From positions 1-16,053 of the forward strand of contig JAJYJB010000058.1 of the NCBI GenBank assembly GCA_021789735.1: a stretch of DNA of 16,053 nucleotides. The letters are read 5' to 3'. Shown here one piece after another: positions 6,818 to 13,810 of the stretch. The notes beneath the pieces are model-generated. The model had not been told where the DNA came from. It saw nothing but the letters and a program-made list of their open reading frames with translations, and ran no database searches. Within the stretch, counting starts at the first letter, position 1, and every line of letters begins with the position of its first letter. Both the position numbers and the translations under genes were made by a program. The DNA comes from Nitrospirota bacterium (GTDB taxonomy: Bacteria; Nitrospirota; Thermodesulfovibrionia; Thermodesulfovibrionales; JdFR-88).

Positions 6818-7323
6818 AACAGCTTTGGGCCCCCTGGCGGATCGAGTACATCCTTTCCCCTGAAAAGGGGGAGTGCATATTCTGCGAATGTCCCCAAAAA
6901 AGCAAGGACGAGGACAGGCAGTCTCTCGTCCTTCACAGGGGCCGCGCCTGTTTTGTCATGATGAACAGGTACCCGTACAACGGCGGGCATCTTCTGGTGG
7001 CCCCGTACAGGCATGTCTCCCACACAGGTGAGCTTGGCGACGCCGAGCTCTGCGATCTCATGCGCCTTACCAGGGGCTCCATATCCTGTCTGGACGCCGC
7101 GCTGCGTCCGGAGGGGTTTAACGCCGGTTTCAATATGGGCAAAGCCGCGGGCGCCGGCATAGAAGAGCACCTTCACATGCACATAGTCCCCCGCTGGACC
7201 GGCGACTCCAGCTTCATGGCCGTCCTTGATGAGGTCCATGTGATACCGGAGCACCTGCTTGCCACTTATGACAAGCTCCGCCCACTGTTTGACAACCTGT
7301 CCGCCGAAGGGCTGCCCTTATGA
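6814..7323 (+). CDS. HIT-family nucleotide hydrolase or phosphorylase
   Basis: This 169-residue member of the histidine-triad superfamily carries the HLHMHI triad at 119-124, whose central His121 is the expected nucleophile. An N-terminal CIFC pair (21-24) suggests a structural zinc, as in larger HIT proteins related to Ap4A phosphorylases. The block around 52-68 ([16 protein letters not shown]) is typical of that branch. Likely substrates are dinucleoside polyphosphates or nucleoside phosphoramidates, but the exact one cannot be read. It overlaps both neighbours by four bases (ATGA with the glycosylase before and recN after), so it is translationally coupled inside the repair part of the operon. 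Alternative: a simple HinT-like hydrolase, which is usually shorter (about 115 residues). Confidence 0.9.
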   Translation: MKQLWAPWRIEYILSPEKGECIFCECPQKSKDEDRQSLVLHRGRACFVMMNRYPYNGGHLLVAPYRHVSHTGELGDAELCDLMRLTRGSISCLDAALRPEGFNAGFNMGKAAGAGIEEHLHMHIVPRWTGDSSFMAVLDEVHVIPEHLLATYDKLRPLFDNLSAEGLPL

Positions 7324-8975
7324 TCCGGGAGCTGAGGATCAGGGATTTCGCCATCATAAAAGACCTGGACATCTGCTTTTCGGAAGGCCTGAACGTGCTT
7401 ACCGGCGAGACTGGCGCGGGGAAATCGATAATAGTTGACGCCCTGGGTGTCGCCCTTGGCGGGAGGGCCGGCTCCGGGATGATCAGGACCGGCTGCGAAT
7501 CGGCCACGGTGCAGGCATATTTTGAGACGGAGGACCGGCCTCGGGCGCTTGAGGACCTCGCGATCGGGGACGACGGCGGCGGGGTGGTCCTGAGGCGGGT
7601 CATCTCCGCATCTTCCGGAAAAAACAGGGCCTTTTTGAACGACGTGATGGTCGGGGTCCAGACCCTCTCCGAGCTTGGCAGGGACCTGGTGGACATTCAC
7701 GGACAAAATGAGCACCAGAGCCTTCTTTCCCCGCAGAACCAGCTCAAGATGCTGGATGAGGCGGCCGGGCTGGCCGCGGAGAGGAAACTGGTGGGCTCTC
7801 TTTTTGCCCAGGCGGCGCAGGCACGGGAAAAACTGGCTGGCATCAGCGCGGGCATTGAGGAAAAAAACAGGCGGCGCGAGCTGCTCTCCTTCCTGGTTGA
7901 GGAGATAGCCGCGGCCGCGTTTGCGCCGGGCGAGGACACAAGGCTGGAAGAGGAAAAGAACATACTCCTGCATTTGGGCCGGCTGAGGGAGCTCTTGGAG
8001 TCGGCCTACGCGCTTATCTATGGGGCCGAAGGCTCCGCCATCGAGGGCCTCTCCGGTGCGAAAAAAGCGCTCGAAGAGGCCGCCTCGATCGATCCGCAGA
8101 CCGGCCCTCCGCTTGAGTTCATCTCGCAGGCCCTGCCCTTCCTCGATGAAGCGGCCATGTTTCTGCGGTCGAAAAAAGACTCCTACGATCCGGACCCCGG
8201 CAGGCTTGCCCAGGTGGATGAAAGGCTTGAAACCATAAAAAAACTGAAGAAAAAATATGGCGGCTCGATAGAGGAGGCACTGGCGCGGATGGAACGCGCC
8301 CGGGAGGAGCTGGCCGGCCTGCTTGAGGAAGGGCAAAGCGCAGGCAGACTTGAAAAAGAACTGGAAGAGACCGAGGCAAAACTGGCCGGCGCCGCGGGGG
8401 CGCTTTCCCAAAAAAGGAAAAAATTCGCCCTTGAGGCCGAAAAGGCGATAACCGGCTTCATGAAGGAGCTCGCCCTTGAAAAGGCCCGGTTCAGGGTAGA
8501 GTTTTACGGTTGCGAGACAGGGCCGTCTGGGGCCGACCGGATAGAGTTCCTCTTCAGCGCCAACCCGGGCGAGCAGTTGAGGCCCCTGCACAAGGTGGCA
8601 TCCGGAGGAGAGCTTTCCAGGCTGATGCTTGCCATCAAGAGCGCGATGAGGAGCAGGGGTGTGCCCGTCCTTGTGTTCGATGAGGTGGACGCCGGGATAG
8701 GCGGAAAAACGGCGTGGAACGTGGCGAGGAAGCTCAAAGAGCTTGCGGGCTCGCACCAGGTGCTCTGCATTACGCATGAGCCCCAGATCGCCGGGGCGGC
8801 CGATACGCATTTCGTCATAGAAAAAGAGGCCGGAGCGGACAGCACAAAAGTTATAATAAGGGAGGTCAGCGGCAAAGCCCGGCAGGAAGAGGTGGCAAGG
8901 ATGCTTGGCGGTAAATTGACCGAGACGTCTTTAAGGCACGCAAAAGAACTTATTGAAAGAGGGTTTTTGGCATAG
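7320..8975 (+). CDS. recN: DNA repair protein RecN
   Basis: RecN is a 551-residue SMC-like ATPase that acts early in double-strand-break repair by holding DNA ends and sister strands together. It shows the N-terminal globular half with Walker A GETGAGKS (29-36). A central Glu, Lys and Ala-rich coiled-coil section (about 155-385) follows. The C-terminal half has the ABC signature ASGGELSRL (about 426-434) and Walker B VLVFDEVDAGIGG (about 449-461), followed by an ITHEPQIA switch. Length matches the family. Its start overlaps the HIT gene stop by ATGA. Genes for NAD kinase and RecN are often near each other in bacteria; here the glycosylase and HIT genes come between them. Confidence 0.97.
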   Translation: MIRELRIRDFAIIKDLDICFSEGLNVLTGETGAGKSIIVDALGVALGGRAGSGMIRTGCESATVQAYFETEDRPRALEDLAIGDDGGGVVLRRVISASSGKNRAFLNDVMVGVQTLSELGRDLVDIHGQNEHQSLLSPQNQLKMLDEAAGLAAERKLVGSLFAQAAQAREKLAGISAGIEEKNRRRELLSFLVEEIAAAAFAPGEDTRLEEEKNILLHLGRLRELLESAYALIYGAEGSAIEGLSGAKKALEEAASIDPQTGPPLEFISQALPFLDEAAMFLRSKKDSYDPDPGRLAQVDERLETIKKLKKKYGGSIEEALARMERAREELAGLLEEGQSAGRLEKELEETEAKLAGAAGALSQKRKKFALEAEKAITGFMKELALEKARFRVEFYGCETGPSGADRIEFLFSANPGEQLRPLHKVASGGELSRLMLAIKSAMRSRGVPVLVFDEVDAGIGGKTAWNVARKLKELAGSHQVLCITHEPQIAGAADTHFVIEKEAGADSTKVIIREVSGKARQEEVARMLGGKLTETSLRHAKELIERGFLA

Positions 8976-8977
8976 TC

Positions 8978-9238
8978 ATGAAAACTGAAAGAACAAAAAC
9001 CGCGGCTGAGGGCCGCCGGCATGGGAAGATACGCATAAGGACCGAGCTTTGCAAGGGGTGCAAATACTGTGTCCTGGCATGCCCCAAAGGCGTCATCGAG
9101 ATGGGGAAAAAACTCGCTCCGTCCGGGTTTTACACGGCCGAGGCCGCAAGAATGATGGATTGCTCCGGGTGCGCCCTCTGCGCCAGGATGTGTCCGGAGG
9201 CGGCGATAGAGGTCTGGGCCGCGCAGAAAAAAGCTTAG
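8978..9238 (+). CDS. 2[4Fe-4S] ferredoxin, KorD/PorD-like
   Basis: This 86-residue electron carrier has two complete cluster motifs: Cys25, 28, 31 and 35 (CKGCKYCVLACP) and Cys62, 65, 68 and 72 (CSGCALCARMCP). The long spacer between them and the GFYTAEAARMMDCSGC stretch resemble the delta subunits of 2-oxoacid:ferredoxin oxidoreductases (KorD type) rather than a free clostridial ferredoxin. In most such loci the alpha and beta subunit genes follow directly. Here the operon ends and the next gene is on the other strand, so the partner subunits are missing from this place. It begins two bases after the recN stop; the ribosome site (AGAGGG, 8958-8963) is weak and distant, so it may depend on coupling with recN. 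Confidence 0.85.
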   Translation: MKTERTKTAAEGRRHGKIRIRTELCKGCKYCVLACPKGVIEMGKKLAPSGFYTAEAARMMDCSGCALCARMCPEAAIEVWAAQKKA

Positions 9239-9334
9239 GGCTGGCCGGTCCTTTTATTTTACCGGCGCCCTGCCCCGTCATAACACGGAGTTTTTGGGAC
9301 AGGGCCCCGTTTTTCCCGCTTAAATAAGCTGCTT
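9239..9334. terminator. Convergent intergenic region with small hairpins
   Basis: This 96-base gap separates two convergent genes. A hairpin, GCCGGT/ACCGGC (arms 9244-9249 and 9261-9266, 11-base loop), has no T-run directly after it. A second short stem, CCGT/ACGG (9275-9278 and 9285-9288), is followed by AG and five Ts (9291-9295), a weak candidate terminator for the rightward operon. GCCCCGT occurs twice (9272-9278 and 9304-9310). Confidence 0.4.
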
Positions 9335-9838
9335 TTACTTTATATCCAGCACCTGCACGGCAAAATGCAGCGTCTTGCCCGCCATGGGGTTGTTCAAGTC
9401 TACTACGGCGGAATCCTTGTTTACCTTTACGATCTTCACCGGGAAGGGCCTTCCGTCTGCTCCCTGGCCGTAGAGAGTCATGCCCGGCGTGAGCTTTACG
9501 TCCTTTGGAAGCTTGCTCTTGGGTATCTCGATGATCGCTTTCGGGTTTATTTCTCCGTAACCTTCTTTTGGAGAAACGACAAAGGATTTCTTCTGCCCGA
9601 CTTTCATTCCCATGAGGCCCTGTTCAAACCCGGGTATCACCTGGTGCTGCCCGATCGTCACTACAAAGGGATGCCCTTTTTTTGTTTTGTCCACAACCTT
9701 GCCGTCGACCGTAAGGACGTAATTCAGTTTGACCACCTTACCCGCGGACACTATTACAGCCGCCTGCGCCCCCCCCGCTATCAAAGTTGCCCCGAAAACG
9801 AGCATGATACAGAAAAGCACCATTCTTCTGACCTTCAT
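9335..9838 (-). CDS. Periplasmic FKBP-type peptidyl-prolyl isomerase, SlyD-like
   Basis: This 167-residue proline isomerase and probable folding helper carries an export signal. The N-terminus has basic residues, a hydrophobic core (7-20) and an AQA signal-peptidase site at about 24-26, so the mature protein would act in the periplasm. The FKBP part has VIPGFEQGLMGMKVG (67-81) and EGYGE (92-96). It also has an inserted chaperone-like flap (about 97-150) ending in NNPMAGKTLHF, as in SlyD. The SlyD metal-binding His-rich tail is absent. The start is ATG 9838, because GAGGAGG (9845-9851) is correctly placed just upstream. A GTG at 9853 would put this ribosome site inside the coding region. It lies downstream of aconitase on the same strand. 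Confidence 0.9.
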   Translation of the reverse strand: MKVRRMVLFCIMLVFGATLIAGGAQAAVIVSAGKVVKLNYVLTVDGKVVDKTKKGHPFVVTIGQHQVIPGFEQGLMGMKVGQKKSFVVSPKEGYGEINPKAIIEIPKSKLPKDVKLTPGMTLYGQGADGRPFPVKIVKVNKDSAVVDLNNPMAGKTLHFAVQVLDIK

Positions 9839-9877
9839 AAAACGCCTCCTCACTGCAGGATAGAATCAAAAAGATTC

Positions 9878-11848
9878 TTAAGACCGGGTACCGCCTTCAT
9901 TTCCGTCCGCGAACCTGGCCCGGGTATAAGGCAAAAGCCCGCCGGCCAAAATCAGTTCCGCCTCGCGCTCCGTCAGGTTGGAGGCGCCCTCGATGGAAAG
10001 GCCGCTGCTTAAGTCCTTGACCGAATAGGTTTGGCCGCCTTTGACATCGGCCCTGACGTTCTCGATGAGAAGCATGTCACCGGATTTTATTTTATCATGG
10101 TCGGCCGGGTCCTTGAACACGAGGGGCAGTATGCCAAAGTTGATAAGATTGGACCTGTGTATGCGAGCAAAGGATTTTGCGATGACCACCTTTACTCCGA
10201 GATACATGGGCGCCAGCGCGGCATGCTCCCTGGATGAGCCCTGCCCGTAATTTTCGCCGCCCACTATCGCGCCGCCCCCTTTTTCCTTCGCCTCGAGCGC
10301 CCGCTTGCTGAACTCGGCGTCGATCCCCTTGTAGACATATTGCGAGATGGCCGGGATGTTGGAGCGGAGGGGCAGTATCTGCGAGCCGGCCGGCATGATA
10401 TCGTCAGTCGTTATGTTGTCGCCCGCCACAAGAAGGACCTGGGCGCGAATGGACCCTTCCAGGGCCTCCTTCAAGGGGACCTCCTTTATATTGGGCCCCT
10501 TCTTTATTGCAGCGCTGCCGTCCCCATCCGGAGGGATGAGCATTTTGTCGTCTATAAGATAGCGCTCCGGCTCCTTGATGCGCTTCACTTTGATCTCTTC
10601 CTCCTTCATGGGGTCGACCACTTCCCCTTTAAGCGCAAAAAGGGCGCATAAAAGGGGGTTGGCAAGATACACCTTTGCGTCCTTTGTGCCGCTTCTGCCC
10701 ATGAAGTTCCTGTTGTAGGTGCGGACGGAGACCTGCCCGCTGCCGGGCGCGCCCCCCATCCCAATGCACGGCCCGCAGGAGGACTCCAGCATCCTTGCGC
10801 CTGCGCCCAGGAAGCCGGTCGCGGCGCCGTCTTTGGCAAGCATAATGGCCACCTGCCTGCTGCCCGTATTCACAAGCAGGCTGACCCCTGGATAGACCAC
10901 CCTGCCCTTAAGGGCCGAGGCCACCTCCTTGAGCGCCACAAAAGAGGAATTGGTGCAGCTCCCTATGCAGGCCTGGTCTATCTTCATCCCTGCCAGCTCC
11001 CTCGCGGGGACCACCTTGTCCGGGCTGTGGGGCGCGGCCATCAGGGGTTCCATCTCCGAGAGGTTTATGCTTATCGTATCCGAATAAGAGGCGTCCTCGT
11101 CCGCCTTGAGCTCCACCCAGTCCTTCTCACGGCCCTGCGCCTTCATGAAAAACAGGGTCCGCTCGTCGCTCGGAAATATCGAGGTGGTGGCCCCCAGCTC
11201 CGCCCCCATGTTGGTTATGGTGGCGCGCTCTGGAACGCTTAACTGCTTTACGCCAGGCCCGGAGTATTCGATTATCTTGCCCACCCCGCCCTTGACGCTT
11301 AATCTCCTCAGCAGCTCAAGGATGACGTCCATTGCGGTGACCCACGGCCTTTTAAGCTTGCCGGTGAGCCTCACCCTCAATACCTCAGGCACCCTGAGCT
11401 CAAAGGGCGCGCCGGCCATGACCGTGGCGGCGTCAAGGCCGCCCACGCCTATTGCCATCATGCCGATGCCGCCCCCCGTTGGAGTATGGCTGTCCGTTCC
11501 AAGGGCTATCTTTCCCGGCGCGGAGAACCGCTCCAGGTGTATCTGGTGGGATATGCCGTTTCCGGGCCTTGAAAACCATGCCCCGAACTTGTGGGCCGAG
11601 GTCCTCAGGAACTCATGGTCATCGGCGTTCATGAAATTCGACTGGAGCATGTTGTGGTCCACATAGGAGACGGCCAGGGGCACCTTGACCCTGTCCACCC
11701 CGATGGCCTCGAACTGCAGCCACGCCATCGTGCCCGTCGCATCCTGCGTATAGACATGGTCTATCCTGAGCCCGGCGCGCGAGCCGGTCTTGACATCCCC
11801 GTAGACCAGATGAGCATCCAGTATTTTTTCCGCTATATTCCTGCCCAT
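9878..11848 (-). CDS. acnA: Aconitate hydratase
   Basis: This 656-residue enzyme interconverts citrate and isocitrate in the TCA cycle. Three cluster cysteines are present: Cys298 (GSCTN), Cys358 and Cys361 (SSCGPC). DSHTPTGGG (119-127) and the swivel-domain GSSREHAAL (537-545), with the catalytic Ser, are also clear. Domains 1-3 and the swivel domain are fused in one chain. The length fits the compact roughly 640-residue aconitase class found in many anaerobes and Bacteroidota or Desulfobacterota, rather than the roughly 890-residue AcnA. The separate large and small subunits of isopropylmalate isomerase are ruled out by the fusion. GAGG (11854-11857) lies five bases before the ATG. The symbol is used for function only. 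Confidence 0.93.
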   Translation of the reverse strand: MGRNIAEKILDAHLVYGDVKTGSRAGLRIDHVYTQDATGTMAWLQFEAIGVDRVKVPLAVSYVDHNMLQSNFMNADDHEFLRTSAHKFGAWFSRPGNGISHQIHLERFSAPGKIALGTDSHTPTGGGIGMMAIGVGGLDAATVMAGAPFELRVPEVLRVRLTGKLKRPWVTAMDVILELLRRLSVKGGVGKIIEYSGPGVKQLSVPERATITNMGAELGATTSIFPSDERTLFFMKAQGREKDWVELKADEDASYSDTISINLSEMEPLMAAPHSPDKVVPARELAGMKIDQACIGSCTNSSFVALKEVASALKGRVVYPGVSLLVNTGSRQVAIMLAKDGAATGFLGAGARMLESSCGPCIGMGGAPGSGQVSVRTYNRNFMGRSGTKDAKVYLANPLLCALFALKGEVVDPMKEEEIKVKRIKEPERYLIDDKMLIPPDGDGSAAIKKGPNIKEVPLKEALEGSIRAQVLLVAGDNITTDDIMPAGSQILPLRSNIPAISQYVYKGIDAEFSKRALEAKEKGGGAIVGGENYGQGSSREHAALAPMYLGVKVVIAKSFARIHRSNLINFGILPLVFKDPADHDKIKSGDMLLIENVRADVKGGQTYSVKDLSSGLSIEGASNLTEREAELILAGGLLPYTRARFADGNEGGTRS

Positions 11849-12020
11849 GATTTCCTCTCTTGTTTCCTCCGGTGAAAAAAATAAAAGGTCTTTGTCTAAA
11901 ATTGCAGTTTATAATGTAACATATCGAACCGTTCACTGACAAAGGCCGGGCTACTTGATTTCATATGAAAAGTTATGATAGCTTATAGGCTAAACAACAG
12001 TCCCTAAGAGGAGGATCAGA
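11849..12020. promoter_or_regulatory. Divergent regulatory region between aconitase and rpsT
   Basis: Leftward, TTGTCA (complement of 11937-11942), 17 bases and TTACAT (complement of 11914-11919) could drive aconitase. Rightward, -10 candidates are TATGAT (11974-11979) and TTATAG (11983-11988, with TTCATA at 11960-11965 and a 17-base spacer). A perfect 12-base palindrome, TTTCATATGAAA (11959-11970), lies within the rightward promoter zone. A CTTTGTC/GACAAAG inverted repeat (11890-11896 and 11938-11944) brackets the aconitase promoter. Promoter choice is unproven. Confidence 0.4.
12009..12014 (+). promoter_or_regulatory. Ribosome binding site that fixes the rpsT TTG start
   Basis: A perfect AGGAGG lies six bases before TTG 12021. 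No in-frame ATG lies nearby, and the next codons give the standard S20 N-terminus (PAPKKKKNPSAEKR), so the TTG start is well supported. Confidence 0.85.
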
Positions 12021-12302
12021 TTGCCGGCACCAAAGAAGAAAAAGAACCCGTCCGCGGAAAAAAGGGTAAGGCAGGCGGAAAAGAACCATTCAAGGAACGT
12101 CGCTGTGAAAAGCGCTCTTAAGACGGTTTCAAAGAAGCTGGTCAAAGCGGTATCGGAAAAGAACGCTGAGGCTGCCTCGGGCACTCTCAAGGAGGCGGTC
12201 AAGGCCTTTTCCAAGGCTTCGTCCAAAGGGATATTGCACAGGAAGACGGCTTCCCGGAAGATATCCAGGCTTGCAAAAATGGCCAACAAGGCCAAGGCTT
12301 AG
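12021..12302 (+). CDS. rpsT: 30S ribosomal protein S20
   Basis: This 93-residue, very basic protein binds 16S rRNA early in small-subunit assembly. It has the usual S20 pattern: an N-terminal Lys and Arg-rich stretch with SAEKRVRQAEKNHSRN (11-26), an Ala and Lys-rich helical middle, and a GILHRKTASRKISRLAK block (about 71-87) near the C-terminus. It starts with TTG. The Escherichia coli rpsT gene also uses UUG, linked there to translational autoregulation, so the weak start may serve the same purpose here; that is inference. It is a single-gene unit, divergent from aconitase and convergent with holA. Confidence 0.97.
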   Translation: MPAPKKKKNPSAEKRVRQAEKNHSRNVAVKSALKTVSKKLVKAVSEKNAEAASGTLKEAVKAFSKASSKGILHRKTASRKISRLAKMANKAKA

Positions 12303-12344
12303 TTTTTTCTTTTTAAACTATTTCCCGTCGAAAAAAAACATCAC
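12303..12344. terminator. Possible AT-rich bidirectional terminator between rpsT and holA
   Basis: Immediately after the rpsT stop come T6-C-T5 (12303-12314), and nearer holA comes A8 (12332-12339), which is T8 for leftward transcripts. GTTTTTTC (12302-12309) can pair imperfectly with GAAAAAAAAC (12331-12340), but this is an AU-only stem and weak. No GC-rich hairpin is seen, so termination is uncertain. Confidence 0.3.
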
Positions 12345-13205
12345 TCAGACGACCTGTAAAAGTCTGGCGAGAAGGTCCTCCACAGGATATATCCCGTAGA
12401 GGGCCTTTGATCTTATGTCGGCTTCCCTGAGAAGCTCGGTCGCTTTTTCATGAACGGCCGGAGGGGTGCCGGGCCTGGAAAATTCCTTGTTGAGGGCGCC
12501 CATGAGCATCACGATGTCCTGCTGGCCCCTCAGCTCACGCGCCAGCCTGAAGACCTTTGCCTGGTTTTTTGAAAGCAGCGCCCGGACCAGGTCGAAGGCG
12601 TTGTGCTCCGACATGTCCAGGATAAGCTGCTTCACGTCCTCCATCCCCATCCTTGGCTTGCCCGCAAGCGACAGCTTCTTCAGTTCCGAGGCTATAAGGC
12701 CGGGCTCGGAAGAATAATTCTCGTTCAGCCAGGAAACAGCCTCCTCCAAAAGCTCAAACCCCTCGTCCCTTGCCTTCTTCTTTATCCACATGGGGACCTC
12801 CCAGGGCTTCATGGAAAGCGGCAGGAGCTTCACCCCGGGAAAGCCAAAACCGGACGGCTCCTTTTTTGACTTCATGAGCATGAAAAGCAGGCTCTGGGGC
12901 TCCGGGGCCATGGAATAGGCCTGCACCTTTTTAAGGGCGTCCGCCTTGAGCGCTTCCAGGTTTTCCACTATCACGGTCTTGCGCCCGCCAAAAAAAGGGA
13001 TGGAGCGCACCGCCTCCAGCATGCCGGCCACGGAAAACCCGTCACCTCCGGCGTCGAGACTTTCCACGGACAGGCCATCGGATTCAGACGGCGACATCCG
13101 TTTGACCATGAGCTTGGCCTCGTAAAGCAGATAGAGGTCGGCTGAGTAGGCCAGGTAGACAGGCCCGGTCAATCCCTTTTTCAGCTCTTCAAGGAAGGTC
13201 TTCAA
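12345..13205 (-). CDS. holA: DNA polymerase III delta subunit
   Basis: This 286-residue protein is the delta (HolA) subunit that opens the beta sliding clamp in the clamp-loader complex. Family features are the N-terminal YLAYSADLYLLYEAK helix (16-30) and a FFGGRKTVIVENL strand-turn (70-82). A C-terminal helical domain carries LIASELKKLSL and a DMSEHNAFDLVRAL segment. It is shorter than typical HolA (about 330-345 residues) through smaller loops, without an obvious break. It starts with TTG 13205, with GAGAGGG (13213-13219 on the complement) as ribosome site. It is last in the leuS-lptE-holA operon. Sequence identity in this family is low, so context contributes to the call. Confidence 0.82.
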   Translation of the reverse strand: MKTFLEELKKGLTGPVYLAYSADLYLLYEAKLMVKRMSPSESDGLSVESLDAGGDGFSVAGMLEAVRSIPFFGGRKTVIVENLEALKADALKKVQAYSMAPEPQSLLFMLMKSKKEPSGFGFPGVKLLPLSMKPWEVPMWIKKKARDEGFELLEEAVSWLNENYSSEPGLIASELKKLSLAGKPRMGMEDVKQLILDMSEHNAFDLVRALLSKNQAKVFRLARELRGQQDIVMLMGALNKEFSRPGTPPAVHEKATELLREADIRSKALYGIYPVEDLLARLLQVV

Positions 13206-13255
13206 TCAAGGCCCTCTCTTTCGGCATTTTTATGATAATCCTAAAAAAACAAAAA

Positions 13256-13801
13256 CTATTTTGGGGCGACCGTATTTATGAGCCCGGAGACCAGTTGCGA
13301 GGCGAAGCTCTGCATGCCGCCCTTGATGGCCTCCTGCCTTTGGGCATAGACATCGTTCAGGGCCCCTTGGGCTGAAAATGAGATGATGAACGGGGACGAG
13401 CTTGCAAGGACCACTTTCTTCCCGTTTGCGCCCTGGAAAATGAAGCTCCCCGATATCGTTACCTGGTACGAGGTAAACACCTGATCGGACTCCGCGACGC
13501 CCAGGAGCTGGAAGGTGTTCAGGGTGCCGTATATCCTGTTTGGAGAATCCTGGTCAATGTTTATACCCTGCTTCATCAGCTCGTCAGAGAGCGCGGAGTA
13601 AAGGAACTCCGCCAGGCCGGGCTCCGTAGTCTTGTTCTCTATCGGGCCGATGCTCACGTTCCGGGCAAGCAGGCCCTGGCTGCCCACTATGGAGTAGCCG
13701 CACCCGGACAGCGAAAGGGCAACAACGGATAGAGACGCGTACAGGAAAACGGAAAAAAGCGCGGAGCGCCCCGTTTTCTTCATTTGACCACTTTTCTTCA
13801 T
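13256..13801 (-). CDS. lptE: LPS-assembly lipoprotein LptE
   Basis: This 181-residue lipoprotein plugs the LptD barrel at the outer membrane and helps place lipopolysaccharide on the cell surface. It has a basic N-terminus, a hydrophobic segment (about 15-31) and a lipobox LSGC with Cys34 as the acylated residue. Gly follows at +2, so no inner-membrane retention signal is seen. The mature part starts CGYSIVG, as in LptE/RlpB (DUF4292-like, C-G-Y start). The operon position between leuS and holA is the classic one for lptE. Start: ATG 13801 overlaps the leuS stop as ATGA. A second in-frame ATG at 13783 lies in the second copy of an 18-base tandem repeat and would give a seven-residue-shorter signal peptide start (six codons later). 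Confidence 0.88.
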   Translation of the reverse strand: MKKSGQMKKTGRSALFSVFLYASLSVVALSLSGCGYSIVGSQGLLARNVSIGPIENKTTEPGLAEFLYSALSDELMKQGINIDQDSPNRIYGTLNTFQLLGVAESDQVFTSYQVTISGSFIFQGANGKKVVLASSSPFIISFSAQGALNDVYAQRQEAIKGGMQSFASQLVSGLINTVAPK

Positions 13802-13810
13802 TTGACCACT
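13774..13810 (-). repeat. Perfect 18-bp tandem duplication at the leuS/lptE junction
   Basis: Copies at 13774-13791 and 13792-13809 are identical, and the next base also matches the period (37 bases with period 18). On the coding strand each copy holds GTGGTCAAATGAAGAAAA. One copy contains the real leuS stop and lptE start overlap; the other repeats the same ATG inside lptE. Because the unit is 18 bases, the lptE frame is kept. Confidence 0.95.

Noticed and set aside
7266..8810. 514-codon leftward open frame opposite HIT and recN
   Set aside because: It is antisense to recN, rich in Gly, Arg, Pro and Leu, and shows no domain pattern or ribosome site.
9839..9853. GTG 9853 as the FKBP start, five codons upstream
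   Set aside because: The GAGGAGG ribosome site would then be inside the gene; it is ideally placed for ATG 9838.
11106..11666. Rightward open frames opposite aconitase
   Set aside because: They are shadows of the strongly conserved aconitase frame.
9878..11848. Isopropylmalate or homoaconitate isomerase
   Set aside because: Those in bacteria are usually split into large and small subunits; here the swivel domain is fused and the length matches the compact aconitase class. A substrate assay would still be needed to exclude homoaconitase fully.
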